NCBI RefSeq assembly: GCF_030272615.1
Contig: NC_081405.1
Span: forward strand, 572,595,752-572,659,751
Reading direction: 5' to 3'
From: Cryptomeria japonica
Lineage: Eukaryota > Streptophyta > Pinopsida > Cupressales > Cupressaceae
DNA: 64,000 nt
Positions 33,221 through 46,064 of this stretch are shown piece after piece. Made by a program: the position numbers and the translations under genes. Each line of letters opens with the position of its first letter. Within the stretch, counting starts at the first letter, position 1. The notes beneath the pieces are model-generated. The model was not told where the DNA came from. It ran no database searches and was given only the letters and a program-made list of their open reading frames with translations.

Positions 33221-34351
33221 TGTTATGTCCCCTTTTGGGATAAACCTGATTTTGCCAAAAAATAGCAATTCCAACAACTACAATTCATTTACAAATAGCA
33301 TTCTATAATAAAATTACCTAATTGTAATATCAATTTAAAGAAAAACAATATTAATTAATATAAAAGCATTAATATCAAGAATCTATGATCATATACAAAA
33401 AATTGAAGTATCCAAAGATCATTCATATCTATTTCATAGATTATTCCCATAGTCAACCATATTAGGAATCGGATGGAAAAACTTGATAGGACAGCGAGAA
33501 ACTGTCCTCCTCACCCAAGCCCAAGGGCACAGAATGAACCTCCAATCCATTCCGCCCCTTGACCCACAAGTATGCCAGGACCTCTATTCCATCCATCTTT
33601 GGGCAGCATACTTGATAAGGGAAGACCGGTACTGCTGCATCTTCCTATTTAACATTTCGCATTGATTCCAAACATGGTTGCTGATGGACAATAGGTAAAT
33701 ACTAAATAATTACTTATCCTATATTTCTGTAATATATTTATTTCTGCTCTCAATCTATATTCTATATTAATTTGTTTCTGCTGTATTTAGTTGTGCCTAT
33801 TTTATAATCTGATTTCCTTTCAATTCTCACATTTTTCCTATTCCAAATAGATATCTTCACTGATGATTCAATCGCTCTATGGCTGATTGATTCTCTTTTC
33901 CCACTTGCTGATTGATGATTCTGCTGGTCTGCTTATACCATAAACCACTATATTTCATTTTTTTATAATTGATCCAATCGCCCAGTGGCTGACTGATTCC
34001 TCTACCAAAATGAATCTTCCTACTCTTATACCTTCAACGGTGGGGTCATAACCTTTCAATTTGAAGTGTTACAACAGTCTTTGAATATCTCGTTTCTAAG
34101 AGACACAACTCTAAGCATTGCTTCGTGAAGTATAATCGCTGTTCATTAATTAAAGTAATCGCTGCTTATCATTTGTTTGCTGATTGCCCTCTAGATAATA
34201 ATGATGTCCTTTAATTATGGTCGGCCCTTTGCTGGTACTTGTTATTTTTTAATTAAAAAACTGGGTCGGCCCTTATCAATTCCCCCGCCCAGTTTGTATT
34301 AATAAGTCTATAGGTAAATCTGGATTTTGCTCTTTATGGTGAGGCATGACA
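33221..34351 (-). mobile_element. 5' LTR (1,131 bp) of a minus-strand retroelement
   Basis: Read on the minus strand the LTR begins TGTCATGCC and ends GGGGACATAACA, then the PBS. The outer 168 bp recur at 14524-14690. No second LTR or coding internal region was found to the left, where a copia scrap and arm B of the inverted repeat lie, so the element is truncated. Paired phrases such as GATTGAATC..TGGCTGATTGATTC (33870-34000) suggest internal duplications. Confidence 0.65.
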
Positions 34352-35605
34352 GTATTAAACTATTCCCAACCATCCATCACAACATGGCATAAGTAAACTG
34401 AATCTAAGAGACTTTGAAGGTGACAGAGGCATGTTTTACGAACGTACAACGACAACAGCACATTACCTTTAATTGTGTAAAATCGCTGAAGAAAATAAAG
34501 TCATGTCGACAAATTTGCACCTTAAAATTTTAAGACAAAGTAGAGAACAGTAAATGAAACTCTGTAAACAAGTTCAAATACCCTGTGTTGTGCCAAGTTT
34601 GAGAACGAGGTTTTAACAATAATGGAGTCGCGTCTCAGCTACTGCTATTAAAATGTAAATGAATATTTATATTAACAGTAGTTTTCCTATACTTTGCAAA
34701 GGGATTTATTTAGCTTACCTCTTCCCGATTGTTTTCTTCCAGCTACTATCTTTTATCCTTCATCTAGTATAGTTTTGAACAAATGGTGACTGGTTGGCAG
34801 CACCCCTTAATGGAACTTTGGCTTCAATCGTTGACCATGTGGAGCAGAAGGAATAGGTTTCTACGGCCCTGGCAAGACCAACAACGTCGCTATGAATCTG
34901 CCCTTCCCTTCCCTCTATTCTGGACGCAAAAATTTCCTTACTGCTTATTCCAAATATATTCCAAATCCTCTCCAAGTCCTGGTCAAGATTTCAACCTCTC
35001 AACACTGATTTTAGGTTTCTATTTGCTGAGAGTACGACGAACGAAATGATCGACCTCCAAAGGATTTGAAACAAGCCTGATAAACCCTCCTCTTCTTGTG
35101 AGCTTCCCAAACCCCAATACCCACTATAGAGGCTTAATTAAAATACGCCCTTTCCTCCAAACATCAAAAGCGCTGTATTTGGGCATAAAAAATTTTAATT
35201 ATGCCCAAGGCCTATTACACTACCCAGTGAATGAAAAATAAATGTATTAAATATAATATTTTTAATTATTATTTTTTTAATTTTATATTATTTTATTATA
35301 AGATTAATATATTAATATTTTTAATAAATATATATAAAAATAAAAAATATATTTATACATGGTTTTAAATATAAATAACAAAATAAAATAATAGTATAAT
35401 TAATGATGAAATAATATTATTAATTATGGAGATTAAAAATGTCTTTACATAGAATCTAATTTTTTTCAAGATAAGATAAGAAATGATATGAAATAAAAAT
35501 AGAATGATACAATAATATAATAATAATAATAATAATAATATAGTCTTTATAGATTTTTTCGCAACATTAAAATTTAATAAAAATATTAAAATATAATATA
35601 ATAAT
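34352..35605. other. Unassigned AT-rich spacer with an (AAT)n tract
   Basis: 34352-35200 shows no recognisable gene or repeat partner. 35220-35600 is extremely AT-rich, with an (AAT)n run at about 35517-35542. The five bases before the gypsy LTR are ATAAT. Confidence 0.4.
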
Positions 35606-36731
35606 TGTATGCACTTAAAAATGGTTTGAAGATAATTAATTAAATAAGCAATTATTTAATTAATCCCCCTTCCCAATTTAATCGAATTCTCCATTCAAAT
35701 ACTTATTAATAAATCTAAGGATTTATTTAATAAGTTCATTTCAATAGTCCCCTTTGGTAATTAATCTAAATTATTTAATCCTCTCCCCGTTTAATTCATC
35801 CTTCTAACTCCCTAATTAATTAAAACAAATCAATTTATGAATTGTTGAAAGTTAATTAGCCATTTTCTTATTATTTGAATTTTTAAATTCAATTTCCCCA
35901 CATGCCTCTTAATTTCTAACCACCCCCTAACCTAACCCATTCCACCTAATCTTGGGTTTAACTAACCCTATCCTATCTTGCACATCCTAACCTCCTTATC
36001 ATAACCTCCTATGGGTTGGATATTCTCCCCTTGAGACACATGGCACTTTTGCCACATGTCTCTTCCCTTAGACACTTGCCCTCGTGTGAGCAAGATTCAT
36101 TGGCACTTGTCACCAAAGATGACAAGTGTCCCTCCCTCCAACCTCTTCTTCAACCTCCTCCAATTTGACTCTTGATATCTTCAGACTCAATCTTGACCAT
36201 TGATTCTTGTCACCTCACCCCTGGCCTTGGAAATCCTATAAATATCCCTCACTTTGGAGCATAAAGGATCCCATCTCAAGCATTGTTATTATAGGCATAT
36301 CATTTCTAGCATTCTAGTTTGGCATTGTTGTCATTTATTGCATCTTAGATATAACTTAATTTGATCATCTTCTAGGATAATTGCTTAATCATATAGCATA
36401 ATCAATCTCTCATCTAGTTTAATTGCATCTATCATTTAGCATAATCATGCATATCATTAGCATATTTAGCTTCTTGGATCAATCTAGCTTAATCATTTAT
36501 TCATCTAGCTTGCACATCATATCATTTTAAATCCTCTATCTTGGTGTAGTCAAATCACTGGGATTGTTCATCTAGATCTGAGAGAAAATCCACACTCGCA
36601 TCTCTTAGGAGGCGATAGGTCGCTTTGCCATGGTTTATCTTTTATTTGATTTCAATTTGCTAACCATGCTTGTAATGTTCTATTGAGTGTTTGTGTTATA
36701 GTTGCAGGTACCCTACTTCACACTCACGACA
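35606..36731 (+). repeat. 5' LTR of the gypsy element (1,126 bp)
   Basis: Starts TGTATGCACTTAAAAATGG and ends CACGACA (TG..CA). The first about 700 bp match 47831-48540. It includes CCCTATAAATATCCC-like text near 36235-36245, a plausible TATA box, followed by ATCCCATCTCAAG. The 3' part, with many ATCATTTAGCATAATC-like short words, is missing from the 3' LTR. Confidence 0.85.
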
Positions 36732-36734
36732 TTT

Positions 36735-36752
36735 TGGCACCCACAGTGGGGC
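36735..36752 (+). other. PBS of the gypsy element
   Basis: TGGCACCCACAGTGGGGC lies three bases after the LTR end. This form of primer site is typical of Tat-type gypsy elements. I do not name the priming tRNA. Confidence 0.75.
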
Positions 36753-38940
36753 AAGAAATCTCATTTCTTGGCCTCTTGCATCTTTAAATCTTCAATCTCA
36801 TAGATATCTGGTCGTACTGTCTTCAGAATCTCGTACGAGTACCTTTTCAGTACCATACGAGTTTCTTTGTGCACTCGTATGGGTATGTTGGAATACTCGT
36901 ACTGCTAGGTGAGAAAACTCGTACGAGTTTTTGTTTCTATCTGTTCATAAACAGAGTTCATTTTAGGGTTTTTATGCTTAAAATTGGCTACTACTAATGC
37001 TAACCCTGGTTTGTTTGTGAGTTTTCTAGCAACCTAACTAGTTTTCTGCAGAACGTTTGTCCAAGATTATGTGGGCCAAAGAATCAATTACTCAAAATAA
37101 ATGTGATTACTAATGTATTGGTTTTGCAGGTTGCCTAAGGAAAATCAACCAAACTTTATGTCTTCTTAAATTTTTCTGGGCACACTTAATTTGCTATTGG
37201 TAAATGAACAATCTCGTCTTCTATGCTTGAGAAGTTGTCTTAATGGTAGGAGAGTATGCTCTTGTCCGTATGGACAATCAGAAATCCCAACCCTTGAAGC
37301 GCTTCTAGTTTGAGATTTGAATACCTTTAGCATGCTTGTCATAGTGGGAAAAAGTAATCACCCTGTGAAAATGACCCAAGTGAGTACAACTAGACCTAAG
37401 CTTTTTGACTCACTCTAAAAAATAGGCCTCTCGGGATTAAAGTCTCAGAGGATGGGATTATTTGAGTTTTCTCTTTTGAGATCTCTCATATCGGACATTT
37501 AGTAGGGCCTCACGGTCTTAATCACGCTTGCATGACTACTTCTTGTTTCGGTACCTTGTTGGGCTATGTGTCTAAATCGCGCTTGCGCGACTGCAAGGGG
37601 TAATTCCAAACAGAAAACCTTACTAAGAACCCTAAGATAGAAGCTACTCAGTTCACCTCCGAAAGGGGGATAATCTTTGTGCAAGAGAGATAGTAACTCT
37701 CCCAAGACACTTGTCATATCATGCCCCCATTAGCATTTGGAGTCGAATAATACGGCGTTGATAATCCATTGCGTGAGACTCAGCTGCCATATTTTGATTA
37801 GCTATTGGTTGTGTACCTAAGTTTGCAAGCAAAGGTTTTCTCTCTCAACCAACTTCCTTAGGATTTAGCATGTTGTGCTTGAGATCACTTATCATATCGC
37901 GTGTTTGATGTGTTTTCATCCTTGGCACTGAAACTAAAACATCCAAAACTGGAAAACATTATCAAAACATTAAACATCATTGGTCAAAAATTTGTCAAAG
38001 TCAAAATTTTGTCTCTGCTCTGTCATAAGTTGTACAAGTTTCCTACTTTGTCGTACGAGAAAGCTAGTTCACTATTTTGTTCTGTCTAAATTGTCATACG
38101 AGTCAGATTACTAGGGACTCTTTGTTATCGGTTTGTCGTATGGTTGCTTCTAAATTGTCGTATGAGGTTTTGTCTTTATCGTATGGGACTATCTAAATTG
38201 TCATCTGGAGCTTATTAAACTATCATACGAGGTTTTGTTTCTGTCAGTCCAGAGTTGTCTTCTTGCATGTCTTTTCCAGATCTGTCATGTTTGCTTGGTC
38301 AATTCAATTAATATCAGTCATTTTGTGCTTAGGTTGTCTTCTTGGTTCACTTGGTTAAGTAATCTTCTATCAAAATGGATTCTGGAACTAGACATCCCAA
38401 GCTTTTCAAGTGTTCATCTTCAACAAGTTCAAGATCTAACATCTCAAAGTGTATTATCACCTTCTTTGATAAACTAATCACTCAAAAAATAGTTTCTCAT
38501 CAGGATCTATCATTCTTGATCACGAAACTACAACATTTGATCAGGATAACCTCATCCCATATCATAAGATATATCGTTCCTATTGGACTTGGTCTTATCA
38601 AAATCATCATCACTGCACTCCAACCTAAAATCGAAAACCTTACAAACTTACAAATACTTGAATTATCTTTTTGTGTCATATCACTCTATCATATCTACAT
38701 TGATAGTCGGTCACTTATCGAAACACCTTTTAGACAATTGAATCCTTGCACAATATTCAACACACGTGTATGCTCGTTTTAACTAGAGCGTAAAGGTGAA
38801 AGATCGAAGAAACAGAAATAGAAACATTTGAAATAGATGAAGATCATAGGAACATGACATACCAAAGCGAAATACAAGAAGAGGACATAACAGATCAACA
38901 TATCAGATAAATCAAACAAGATCCTAAATTCAATAAATTT
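36753..38940 (+). other. Leader of the gypsy element with TCGTACGA palindrome clusters
   Basis: About 2.2 kb of non-coding leader between PBS and gag. It contains repeated words built on CTCGTACGAG (a perfect 10-bp palindrome) at 36830-36839 and 36918-36927, with degenerate versions nearby and a second cluster at 38048-38230 (GTCGTACGAG, GTCATACGAG, GTCGTATG). The segment 38190-38492 is duplicated at 51988-52285. Short open frames here have no domains. Confidence 0.65.
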
Positions 38941-40293
38941 ATGAAGAAAATATTGGAGGGAGAAAAAGAAAAATACTTCCTAATGTTAGAAAAATTTGGT
39001 GCTACACTCCCCCAAGATTTTGATGTGAGCAATTTAGGACAAAGGAGAAGTGACCCTTTCCATGATAATGAACGACATGAGGAGATTTCCGGTCACAAAA
39101 AGGATGACACATCAATTCCTGATAATACAAGATCTAATGAGGAAACTTCCATTCCCAAAAAGGATGACGTAGAAATTCTCAACAATGCCAAATCTAATGA
39201 GGACACAAGAAAGAGTCGGGATGATATGAGAAGAGATCGAGATCATACTAGAACGCAAACTCATGGTTATGCAAGAATAAAATCATGTTGATAATCCTCT
39301 CACAGCTCTTACACAAAAAATACAAACGTTGCAAACACGAATTCAAGATATGCAGAGAGGAACAGTTAGAAGGTACTCGCTTCAAGAGATATGTACTTAC
39401 CCATTTGACAAAAATCTAAACATGATACCATTTCCTACAGGTTGTGAAACTCCTAGATATGATAAATATAATGGAAGCACTGATCCCCAAGATAATATAC
39501 GAGAATTTTGCACAATGGGTATGGAGTTTGCACATGAGGATACATACCTGTTGAGGTTATTTCCAAAGAGCTTAAGTGGACTAGGTTCTCCAAACTTCCA
39601 CTTGGAATTAGATCATTCACAGAATTGGTGGATAAGTTTGTTTCACAATACTCTTACAACATACAACATGAGGTCACAATACTAGACCTATGTAATACTA
39701 AACAAAAGAGTGGAGAGCCTTTCATGACATTTCTATAGAGATGGAGACGGTTAGCTTCACGATATCCTCGTACGGTGTCAGAATATGAGAAAATGGACAT
39801 ATTCATTGACAACCTAAACAAACAAATGAGCTATCATCTAAAAATGCAATGTCATCAAATTTTTGAAAAGATGATTGATAATGGAATCAAGATGGAGGAA
39901 GCCATGGTAAAGAAGGGCAAGTTGAAGCTATGCAAAGGAGTTAGTCCTCCTAACAACAATACTAGCAACAACAACAATGATAAGCCCAAATTTTGGAACA
40001 GGAATCAAAATGTCATCAATGATGGGATAGTTGATAACAATAATGTGAAACCAAAGCAACTAGTTTTCAATTTATCCAATCACTCAGCAGTGACTCAACA
40101 AAACAACAATCACCACAAATCAACTTTCAACAATTTCTTTTGTAGGAAATTTACAAACATTGGTGAACCACTTGGGTCAACATTAAAGACGCTTCTTGCA
40201 AACAAGTTGATTACCTTGCCAGAAAGAAGAAAATTTGAACCCCAAGTGAAACCTTCTCGGTTGAATGACAACCATTATTGTGATTTTCATTGA
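38941..40293 (+). pseudogene. Gypsy gag (capsid) remnant
   Basis: Three frames in succession (38941-39291, 39329-39685, 39775-40293) separated by stops and frameshifts. The middle one holds the retrotransposon gag signature YPFDKNLNMIPFPTG followed by YDKYNGSTDPQDNIREF, typical of Tat-type gag. The third holds the C-terminal gag with an Asn-rich linker. One break is TAG at 39736 in FL-stop-RWR, where Gln is expected; another is TGA in CDFH-stop-NKGH (40291), where Arg is expected. The segment CDFH..NKGH..C resembles the degraded zinc knuckle of this lineage. It would have formed the virus-like particle core; it is now non-functional. Confidence 0.8.
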
Positions 40294-40308
40294 AATAAAG
40301 GACACCAA

Positions 40309-41700
40309 ATGGACAATTATCAGCAATTGAAACATGTCATCCAAGGTTTGATTGATAATGGAGTGATAACTGTGGATGGACATACGACAAACGAATCGCA
40401 TACATCTTTCAAAACTCTACTTCCTAACTATGAGAAGGGTGAATTATTAGCAACACAAAATGGTAAGGGTAAAGCAAAGGTGAACTATGCTCATGCATAT
40501 GACAATGTGGTAAATGTGATTGCGATTAAAGAAAAACAACAACAAGAACCTGCTCATGCTATCACAAGAAGTGAAGCCAAAATTATTTTGTCTGGGCCTA
40601 CAACTAGCACGTCATCCACTTCAAAACAATACAATCTAGTGGATCAACTACAGAAAACTCCCACACAAATATCCATCTTAGAACTTTTAAGGCTTTCACC
40701 TGCACACAAAGAAATTCTAAAAAGAGAATTAGTAGATACAATAGTGTCCAAAGATCATGATGTAGATCAATTCCAACCCATGGCAGGACTCCTCACAACC
40801 CCTCACTGCTTATCATTCACTGAAGAAGATGGCATGTCCTTGCAACATCCCCATAATGCTCCCTTTCATATCGAAGTCCTCATTCATAAGACGTGTGTTA
40901 AACATGTCTTATTATATGGGGGAGTTGGCCTAAATATTTGCTCATTAAGTCTTGTTTGTGCTCTAGGTTATTCTGAAGATGCAGTTGATCCCCGAAAAAA
41001 TATCACAATCAAAGCATATGATGAAGAAGAGTGTTCCTCTAAAGGGATTGTGGTATTACCCATCAAAGTGGGACCTTTGCAGAAAGCAACAACATTCCAA
41101 GTTCTAGACTTGGATTTATCATACAACATACTCTTGGGAAGACCATGGATACATGACATACAAACTTTTCCATCAACATATTATCAGTGCCTAAATTTTC
41201 CATACAATGGGAAGGAAATCACGATCTCAGCAGACTTAAATCCATTCCAGTACTGTAGTAATCTGAAACTGGCTCAAGAGGTCACTGTTCCTCATGATAG
41301 GGAGGCATCATCTTCAAGCACACAATCCAAGGAAAAATCATTTGCCTCAATTTTGTCAAGTATGGAAAAACAAATGCAGCTAAGAGATTGAGGGAATGAA
41401 GAGTTTTCACTGTCGCAGTTACCACTTTCTCCTAAATCCTATGGAAAACCATCAAACTCTAAACAACAACCAATTGTGAAACATCTTCCAATATTTGATG
41501 GAGCATTTGTTAGTGCTGGGACATTATCTGAGGAAACAAAAGACAAAGATATGCTACAGTGTCTATATAAGGATGAAGAAGTTCAACAAAAAATCAACAA
41601 TGTCAGAATACCCACAGAAAAATATGGAAAAGGATTTAAAATCCTTCAGAAAATGGGATACACTTGAATAGGTCATGTGGGAGAAGGTATCTCAGAACCT
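40309..41700 (+). pseudogene. Gypsy aspartic protease with mutated active site, and G-patch-like motif
   Basis: The 360-codon frame 40309-41391 contains a retropepsin-like domain (FHIEVLIHKTCVKHVLL, then GLNICSL, and later LLGRPWIHD). The catalytic triplet expected as D-G-G or D-S-G reads Y-G-G (codon TAT at 40915), so the active Asp is lost. About 41590-41700 encodes KYGKGFKILQKMGYT, a stop, then IGHVGEGISEP, resembling a G-patch, a glycine-rich RNA-binding motif known from some gypsy and retroviral proteases. A stop at 41389 and another at 41665 break the frame. The 41700-42270 linker has no domain I recognise. It would have cleaved gag-pol; it is dead. Confidence 0.75.
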
Positions 41701-42273
41701 ATACAACCTCGTATTCAGCAGGATACAGACAAATCAAGCTAGAGTATAGACAAGTTACTCTACCAGAGGACACATCTTTCAGGCAACAAAAAGATGAACA
41801 TGATGGCAGACAAGAGCAACTTGCAATTGAAAGGGAAGAAACATCTACCAAACAACGAGAACAAGAAAACATGAAATGGCAAAAGAAGAAAGCTTCTAAT
41901 CAACAGGAAAAACAAACTAAAGGCACTTCCCAAGAAGAGTTAACTCCTAATCAAAATAGATAAGAAGCTAGCATAAATCAAGGAGAGTTGATAGCAAGGT
42001 TGACAAAACTCAATATCAGCCCACAAGAAGCTGAATATGAGAGAAGAAAATATTTAGCAAGAAAAACAAAAGAAACAAATCAAACACTATATGAACAAAT
42101 TTGCAGATTGTAAGCTGCAAGTGAGACAAATTCTAATGAATGGGAATGGGATTCCTATCATTCTGAACAATCAACTGAAGAATCTTGCTTCGGAGAAGTT
42201 GTAGGTGTTGATGTAGTTCATGCGTATGCAGGACAAACGTTAGGAACTAGATTTAGAATCACATTCAGTTGAC

Positions 42274-44636
42274 TTGGACTTAATCGAGGACAATCAGGAG
42301 CTACTTGTGAGAGGTCATTCCGACGAGAGTGTCGTTCTAGACATTGAAATACATATCGAAAACTTTGACATCTCTATCATGACCCTTAATACCTTTGAAG
42401 CATCTCAACCTGAGGACCCCTTACCTCTAATCCATCCTGAACTTATTGACTGGGAAAATGAAAGACATATCGCCATTGATACCTTTCCTAATGACCGTGC
42501 CATATCCTTATATCTTAATCCAATTGAACCCGCAACAACTTTCACCAGGGATTTCAACAACACATCTTCCAGTCAACTGGGTGCCAAATCTCCCAGTTGC
42601 AAAAGTGAAAATAAAGAAAACAATATCAGGTCTAATGCTAAAAACCAATTATTGGCAACATTAGACCAAGAAAAAGTAAAAAGAAAGGACACATCTAACG
42701 GTGAAAACCTCCTCGAGGCATCGAAAGATGGGAGATTTGACACCTTACCTCAATATTATAAAGAAACGTCATCCATATTGATCAAACCAACAGAGGCAGT
42801 TAACATTGGGACAATAGATAAACCAAAGGTTCTACATCCGGCAACCTCCCTATCAGAACAAGAAATGCATAAATATATGGAATTTTTCAAAAGATGGCAA
42901 ATCAATTTCACCTGGTCATATGCAGACATGCCATGGTTGGATCCAGATCTTATAATGCATCACCTAAATGTCACCCCAGGAGCTAAACTAGTAAAACATA
43001 AATTAAGGAAGATGCATCCTCTTATTGCTCTTCTTGTCAAAGCAAAACTAAAGAAATTACTAGATGCAGGATTCATCAAACTTGTAGCATATCCTCAATG
43101 GGTATCAAACATAGTTCCTATTTCTAAACCCGATAAAAGTATCAGATTATGCACAGACTTCAGAGATCTCAATAATGCATGTCCAAAGGATGACTTTCCT
43201 TTGCCTAATATTGACATCATTGTGGATTTAACTACTAGACATTCCATGTTTTCTCTAATGGACAATTTCTCAGGATATAATCATATTAAAATAGCTCTAG
43301 AAGATCAAGAAAAGACAGCTTTCACATGTCCATGGGGTACTTTTTGCTGGAACGTCATGCCATTTGGATTAAAGAATGCAGGTGCTACATATCAGAGAGC
43401 TATGACAATGATATTCCATACATGATGCATACATTCATGGAAGACTATGTGGATGACATATTGGCAAAATCATACAACAGAGAAGAACATTTAGAAATAC
43501 TGGAAAAGATATTTGACTGGTTAGAACAATACAAGCTACGACTCAATCCCAAGAAATGTGCCTTTGGTGTCACTTCAGGTAAGCTATTGGGATACATTAT
43601 TTCAGCTAGAGGTATAGAAGTAGATCCGACTAAAGTTAAAGCAATCATGGAAATGGCATCTCTCAGGAATATCAGTCAACTCAAATCACTTCAAGGAAGA
43701 CTGCAGTCAATCAGAAGATTTGCTGCTTAGCTAGCAGATAAATGTCAACCATTTACACATCTATTGCACAAGAATGTCCATTTCAAATGGGGTAATCAAT
43801 GTGAATAAGCATTCAACAAAATCAAGGAATATCTCATGCAACCACTAGTCCCAATGTCACCAATTCAAGGAAAGTTGTTGTTACTATATGTATCAATCAT
43901 AGAAGTATCATTAGGAGTTTTGCTCGCACAATAGGATAATTAAGGAAAAGAACGAGCTATCTACTACATCAGTACAACATTAGTGGGGTACGAGCTCAAC
44001 TATTCATCAATAGAAAAAGCATGCTTGGCGGTAGTGTTTGCTTCTCAAAAATTGAGACACTATCTATTATCTCACTCCATCAAGCTGATTGCTAAAATCG
44101 ATCCATTAAAGTATTTTCTCAGCAAGGCGACATTAACAGGAAGATTAGCAAAATGGATCATGATCCTAAGCGAGTTTGATTTTGAGTATGTGGACATAAA
44201 AGTTATCAAGGGGCAAGTCATTGCAGACCAACTAGCAAAGGCACCACTTCAAGATGATTGTCCTTTACACATTGAATTTTTAGATGTTGATATCCTAACG
44301 GTCAGCACAAAGACATGGAAATTGTACTTTGATGGTTCATATACACAACATGGATCAGGAGCAGGCATTCTATTCATCACGCCACAAGGTCATACAATTT
44401 TAAAAGCGTACAAATTAAGCTTTCCATGTACCAATAACAGAGCGGAATATGAAGCTTTGATCACAGGAATCAAAATGGTCATAAAATGGAACATTACACA
44501 ATTACAGGTTTTTGGAGACTCTCAGCTCGTCATCAATCAAATCAATGACAATTACCAAAAAAAGGATGAAAAGCTAATGCCTTATAAGAAGAGGGTTGAT
44601 GATGTCAAGAAGTACTTTGTCGAAATAACTTTTTGA
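42274..44636 (+). pseudogene. Gypsy reverse transcriptase with dual RNase H, broken
   Basis: Reverse transcriptase core: LCTDFRDLNNACPKDDFPLP (about 43146), FSLMDNFSGYNHIKI, then WNVMPFGLKNAGATYQRAM up to 43425, where a one-base frameshift moves to the frame with YVDDILAKS (43446). Next, KKCAFGVTSGKLLGYIIS and a stop at 43728 where Gln is expected (AA-stop-LADKCQPF). The classical RNase H and connection follow in a third stretch, with stops near 43804, 43932 and 43941, then IEKACLAVVFASQKLRHYL and ADQLAKAP. A second RNase H begins near 44320 (LYFDGSYTQHGSGAGI, NNRAEYEALI, FGDSQLVINQI), the archaeal-type domain of the Tat/Ogre lineage. Non-functional through frameshift and stops. Confidence 0.88.
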
Positions 44637-44643
44637 GTAGATT

Positions 44644-46064
44644 ATGAGGAATGACAACAAAGAAGTAGATGCCATGACAACACTTGCTTCTCTACTTCAA
44701 ACGCAGGAAAATCAAGAGTGTTACGAATTCCTAGTGGAAGAGTTGTTTTACCCTGCTCATAATTGTCCTGATTCCCAAACTATTTGTCACCTTGTTGGGC
44801 ATGATTCCTCTCGCTATGGCCAAAATTATACATACCTGAAAGATAACACCCTCCCTCCTGACTTGTCAAAAAACCAAAAGAGAAATTTCATCCACCAATC
44901 TTCCCATTATACTCTTGTTGTGGATACCCTTTTTAAACGAGGTCTAGACGGTACTCTTTTATGATGTCTCGAGCAAGAAGAATCTGAGAAGGCCTTAAAT
45001 GAAGTCCATAATGACATTTGTGGCACTCATTCAAGTGGTCTTACCTTTTCAAAAAAACTCATACGCTTGGGCTATTATTGGCCAACTATGGAACAAGATT
45101 CTTTTCAGATAGGTAAAACATGCAAACAATGTCAGATCCATGGAAATTTAATTCATGCACCAGCACAAGAACTTCATGCTTTGGCAACCTCATGGCCTTT
45201 CTACCAAGGGGTCTTGATCTAGTAAGAAAGATAAACCCTCCTTCATCCAATGGTCACAAATTCATTCTTGTAGCTACAAAATATTTCACAAAATGGATTA
45301 AGACAGTACCTCTCACAAATATCATAGGAAAACAATTGCTACATTTATCTCAAACCACATCATATGTCACTATGACATACCCATGACCATTATCACTGAT
45401 AATGGGCGATCATTCAAGAATAAAGATGTACAAGAGCTATATGAGAAACTCAAGATCCAACACAGATTCTCCACACCCTACTATCCACAAGGGAATGGGC
45501 AAGCAAAAGCATCAAACAAAACTATTTTGGAAATCCTCAAAAAGAGTGAATGGTGTTGGTAGAGATTGGCATATTCAATTAAACCTTGCTGTATGGGCCT
45601 ACCATACCAGTATCCGCACACCAACATGTGCCATACCTTTCTCTCTTGTCTATGGATCAGAAGCAATACTACCAATAGAAGTAGAGATACCTTCTCTACG
45701 AGTATCATTAAAAGGCTTTATCCCAGATGAAGAACAATGAGTATCTAGACTGCAAGAGTTAGAATTGATCCATAAACGAAGACAAAATGTCTTTGATCAT
45801 TTGAAGGCATATCAACAAAGAATGTGTCAAAGTTATAATCACAAGGTCAAACCAAGAGCCTTTCAAGTTGGAGAATTGGTACTAAAGGAAAATCCACGAA
45901 ACCAGTTAAATCAAAAAAAGAAAGGGAAGTTTGAACCAAACTGGTTGGGTCCGTTTGTGGTCACAACAACATTTGGGTTAGGAGCATATCAACTATCAAT
46001 TCTAGACGAGGATCATCTTGAAGAACCCATCAATAGCATGCATCTGAAGAATTTTTATGTCTAA
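44644..46064 (+). pseudogene. Gypsy integrase remnant
   Basis: The zinc-binding H2C2 domain is visible at about 45009-45130 (HNDICGTHSSG, then YYWPTM and CKQCQ). The catalytic core follows in pieces: GLDLVRKINPPSSNGHKFILVA (about 45210), TDNGRSF (about 45400, another frame), and YYPQGNGQAKASNKTIL (about 45480), where the catalytic Glu expected after GQA is Lys. A further frame, to 45740, has WAYHTSIRTPT and FSLVYGSEAILPIE. The C-terminal domain 45765-46064 has FQVGELVLKE, KFEPNWLGPFVV and a final HLKNFYV. At least three frame changes and several stops disable it. Confidence 0.85.

Noticed and set aside
34783-35049. An 88-codon plus-strand frame near the gypsy 5' flank
   Set aside because: No recognisable domain, overlaps an equally open minus-strand frame, and has no codon or context support.
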